From Alkalihalobacillus pseudalcaliphilus (GTDB taxonomy: Bacteria; Bacillota; Bacilli; Bacillales; Bacillaceae_D), in NCBI GenBank assembly GCA_001038565.1, contig LFJO01000006.1, positions 303,637 to 367,636 of the forward strand: a DNA stretch of 64,000 nucleotides. Reading direction: 5' to 3'. The position numbers and the translations under genes are program-made. Below the pieces are notes generated by a model. The model had not been told where the DNA came from and ran no database searches. It saw only the letters and a list, made by a program, of their open reading frames with translations. Shown in pieces: positions 62,921 through 64,000 of the stretch (position 1 is the first letter of the stretch; every line of letters begins with the position of its first letter).

Positions 62921-63405
62921 ATAAAAAAATAAGAACCCCTATTATAGGTATCATCATTTCAACAAATTAGTCCTAAACTTATCATTGACAAGCCATCATC
63001 GAATCATCCATATATTTCTAAATTAACGCTAATCGTTTTTTTGTTAAAGTGAACTTTACCTGGGATTCGATAGCCATAATGATAAGTTAACTCATGCCGA
63101 AATTGATTGATTTTTTTGTGATAAATCATTGACACTTGTATGCTTAGTTGCGCCACTTGACTAATATGCAATATCGCCTTCCCAAGGTCGTTCCCTCCTG
63201 TTCATAAGTTAAATTTAAAACATATAACGTCTTAGTTGCTTCATAACCTATTAGACTATTTAAAATTGCTAAATCACTGATTTATTTATAATCTAACAAA
63301 CTATAACGTTATGGTTTTAAGAAAAGTATACAGATTCTTCATGATAAAATCAATTAATGTCTGAATTCTTCATGATATCTTTACAAAATACATCGATGTA
63401 TGGCC
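62921..63405. other. Intergenic region upstream of the CNNM operon
   Basis: AT-rich. No gene or known riboswitch (M-box, Mn2+ type) is recognised. The CNNM operon promoter must lie here, but no convincing boxes were found on the minus strand. Confidence 0.35.
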
Positions 63406-63660
63406 GTTTGCTCGGGGTTCCTCCTTCTTTTTCCGCCCGTAACCCCGAGATTCTCCGTTTGCTCGGGGTTCCTCCGCTTTTTCCAGCTCACAACCCCGAG
63501 ATTCTCCGTTTGCTCGGGGTTCCTCCGCTTTTTCCAACGCGTAACCCCGAGATTCTCCGTTTGCTCGGGGTTCCTCCTTCTTTTTCCGCCCGTAACCCCG
63601 AGATTCTCCGTTTGCTCGGGGTTCCTCCTTCTTTTTCCGCCCGTAACCCCGAGATTCAGC
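63406..63660. repeat. 51-bp tandem array, five units, each with an inverted repeat
   Basis: GTTTGCTCGG recurs at 63406, 63457, 63508, 63559 and 63610, an exact 51-bp period. Each unit has CTCGGGGTT and its complement AACCCCGAG about 20 bases apart. The middle is variable (CTTCTTTTTCCGCCCGT or GCTTTTTCCAGCTCAC), while the arms are constant. Because 51 is a multiple of three, several frames stay open, but none has a ribosome site, so I treat it as non-coding. Confidence 0.9.
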
Positions 63661-63734
63661 TATAGTTAAACCTCTATTCCTTTCAACAACTAAAGAAATC
63701 CCCAAGCTATGTGCCTGAGGAAAGTATCAAGATT

Positions 63735-64000
63735 TTATTTAGTTACTGTTTCTCTTCGCTTTTGATAAAAAAATAAAGCACAACCAACTATGAGGACGAT
63801 TAGCCCAATTAATAAATAATTATAGACATTTGTCGCTGTATTCGGTAATGTTTTTCCTTCATCTTTTTTATTATCATCTGACTTTGGTGGAGTTCCATTG
63901 TCCTTATTTTGCTCTTCCTTATTCCCATCATTTTCATCATCTATAGGTTCCGGTTTTGGCTCTGGCTTCGGCTCAGGTTTTGGTTTTGGTTCTGGTTTCG
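63735..64000 (-). CDS. Cell-wall-anchored surface protein, C-terminal part (LPNTA sorting signal)
   Basis: The frame runs off the right edge. The visible 87 residues comprise proline-rich KPEPKPKPEPKPEPKPEP (wall-spanning), an acidic linker with DDENDGNKEEQNKDN, and the sorting motif LPNTA. A 22-residue hydrophobic segment (YNYLLIGLIVLIVGCALFFY) and the basic tail QKRRETVTK complete a classical sortase substrate. LPNTA is a variant of LPXTG known as the target of sortase C/D-type enzymes in Bacillus. The product would be covalently linked to peptidoglycan. The N-terminal function lies outside the window. Confidence 0.88.
   Translation of the reverse strand, partial: KPEPKPKPEPKPEPKPEPIDDENDGNKEEQNKDNGTPPKSDDNKKDEGKTLPNTATNVYNYLLIGLIVLIVGCALFFYQKRRETVTK

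Noticed and set aside
63357-63705. Open frames of 89-111 codons across the 63.4-kb array on both strands
   Set aside because: They exist because the 51-bp unit is a multiple of three and has no stop. No ribosome binding site precedes any start, and frames overlap on both strands. Kept only as a low-interest finding.

Overview
The window looks like chromosome of a low-GC Firmicute of the family Bacillaceae, probably an alkaliphilic or halotolerant Bacillus relative. The basis is AT-rich sequence, strong AGGAGG ribosome binding sites, frequent TTG and GTG starts, CcpA cre boxes, and Bacillus-type genes (KtrAB, YuxL-like peptidase, YoxD-like reductase, YerC/YecD, DUF1450, DUF4181, YpzI-like). 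The genus is inference. No rRNA, tRNA, phage, transposase or CRISPR array is visible.

Layout. 0.1-10.2 kb: a GGCT-fold protein, a chemotaxis receptor, a YpzI-like small protein, SelO, an OmpA-domain lipoprotein, glpFK behind a promoter with an embedded cre box, and a polysaccharide deacetylase. 10.3-16.9 kb: a ~51-bp repeat array, PepSY and YcdB-like genes, KtrAB, and an SGNH hydrolase. 17-24.3 kb: a patchwork with several intergenic repeats, a frameshifted Nudix gene, a TerC remnant, a crotonase, a methyltransferase/LysR pair and an SDR. 24.7-27.2 kb: an S9 peptidase and a DUF4181 protein.

27.2-36.2 kb: an operon for uptake and oxidation of an unidentified, probably sugar-derived, solute (Opp-type ABC transporter, sugar-phosphate isomerase-like protein, Gfo/Idh/MocA dehydrogenase, ROK regulator). 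36.3-40.9 kb: a sigma-54 activator divergent from an AtuA / AtuA-companion / CitMHS operon that carries a near-perfect -24/-12 promoter and an upstream dyad. 41.2-48.1 kb: aromatic amino acid catabolism. Phenylalanine dehydrogenase and Hpd, HmgA and FahA would take tyrosine to fumarate plus acetoacetate. No glutathione-type maleylacetoacetate isomerase is present, but an unknown 320-aa protein sits inside the operon. 48.3-57.5 kb: a ChvE/MmsAB multi-sugar ABC transporter followed by a membrane-anchored sugar sensor, histidine kinase, AraC-type response regulator and a second sugar-binding lipoprotein, resembling the XylFII-LytS-YesN three-component system. 58.3-64 kb: an alanine/glycine:Na+ symporter, two tandem CNNM/CorC paralogues with a shared hairpin leader, and the C-terminal end of a cell-wall protein with an LPNTA sorting signal.

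The most unusual material is intergenic. There are three unrelated tandem arrays, all with a 49-52 bp period. Repeat modules are shared between 17.1-17.3 kb and 59.9-60.3 kb. A ~35-bp dispersed repeat forms the end of one coding sequence. Two GC-rich imperfect palindromes are also present. Starts were chosen from ribosome binding sites read in the sequence. All functional calls are by recognition of motifs, without database searches.
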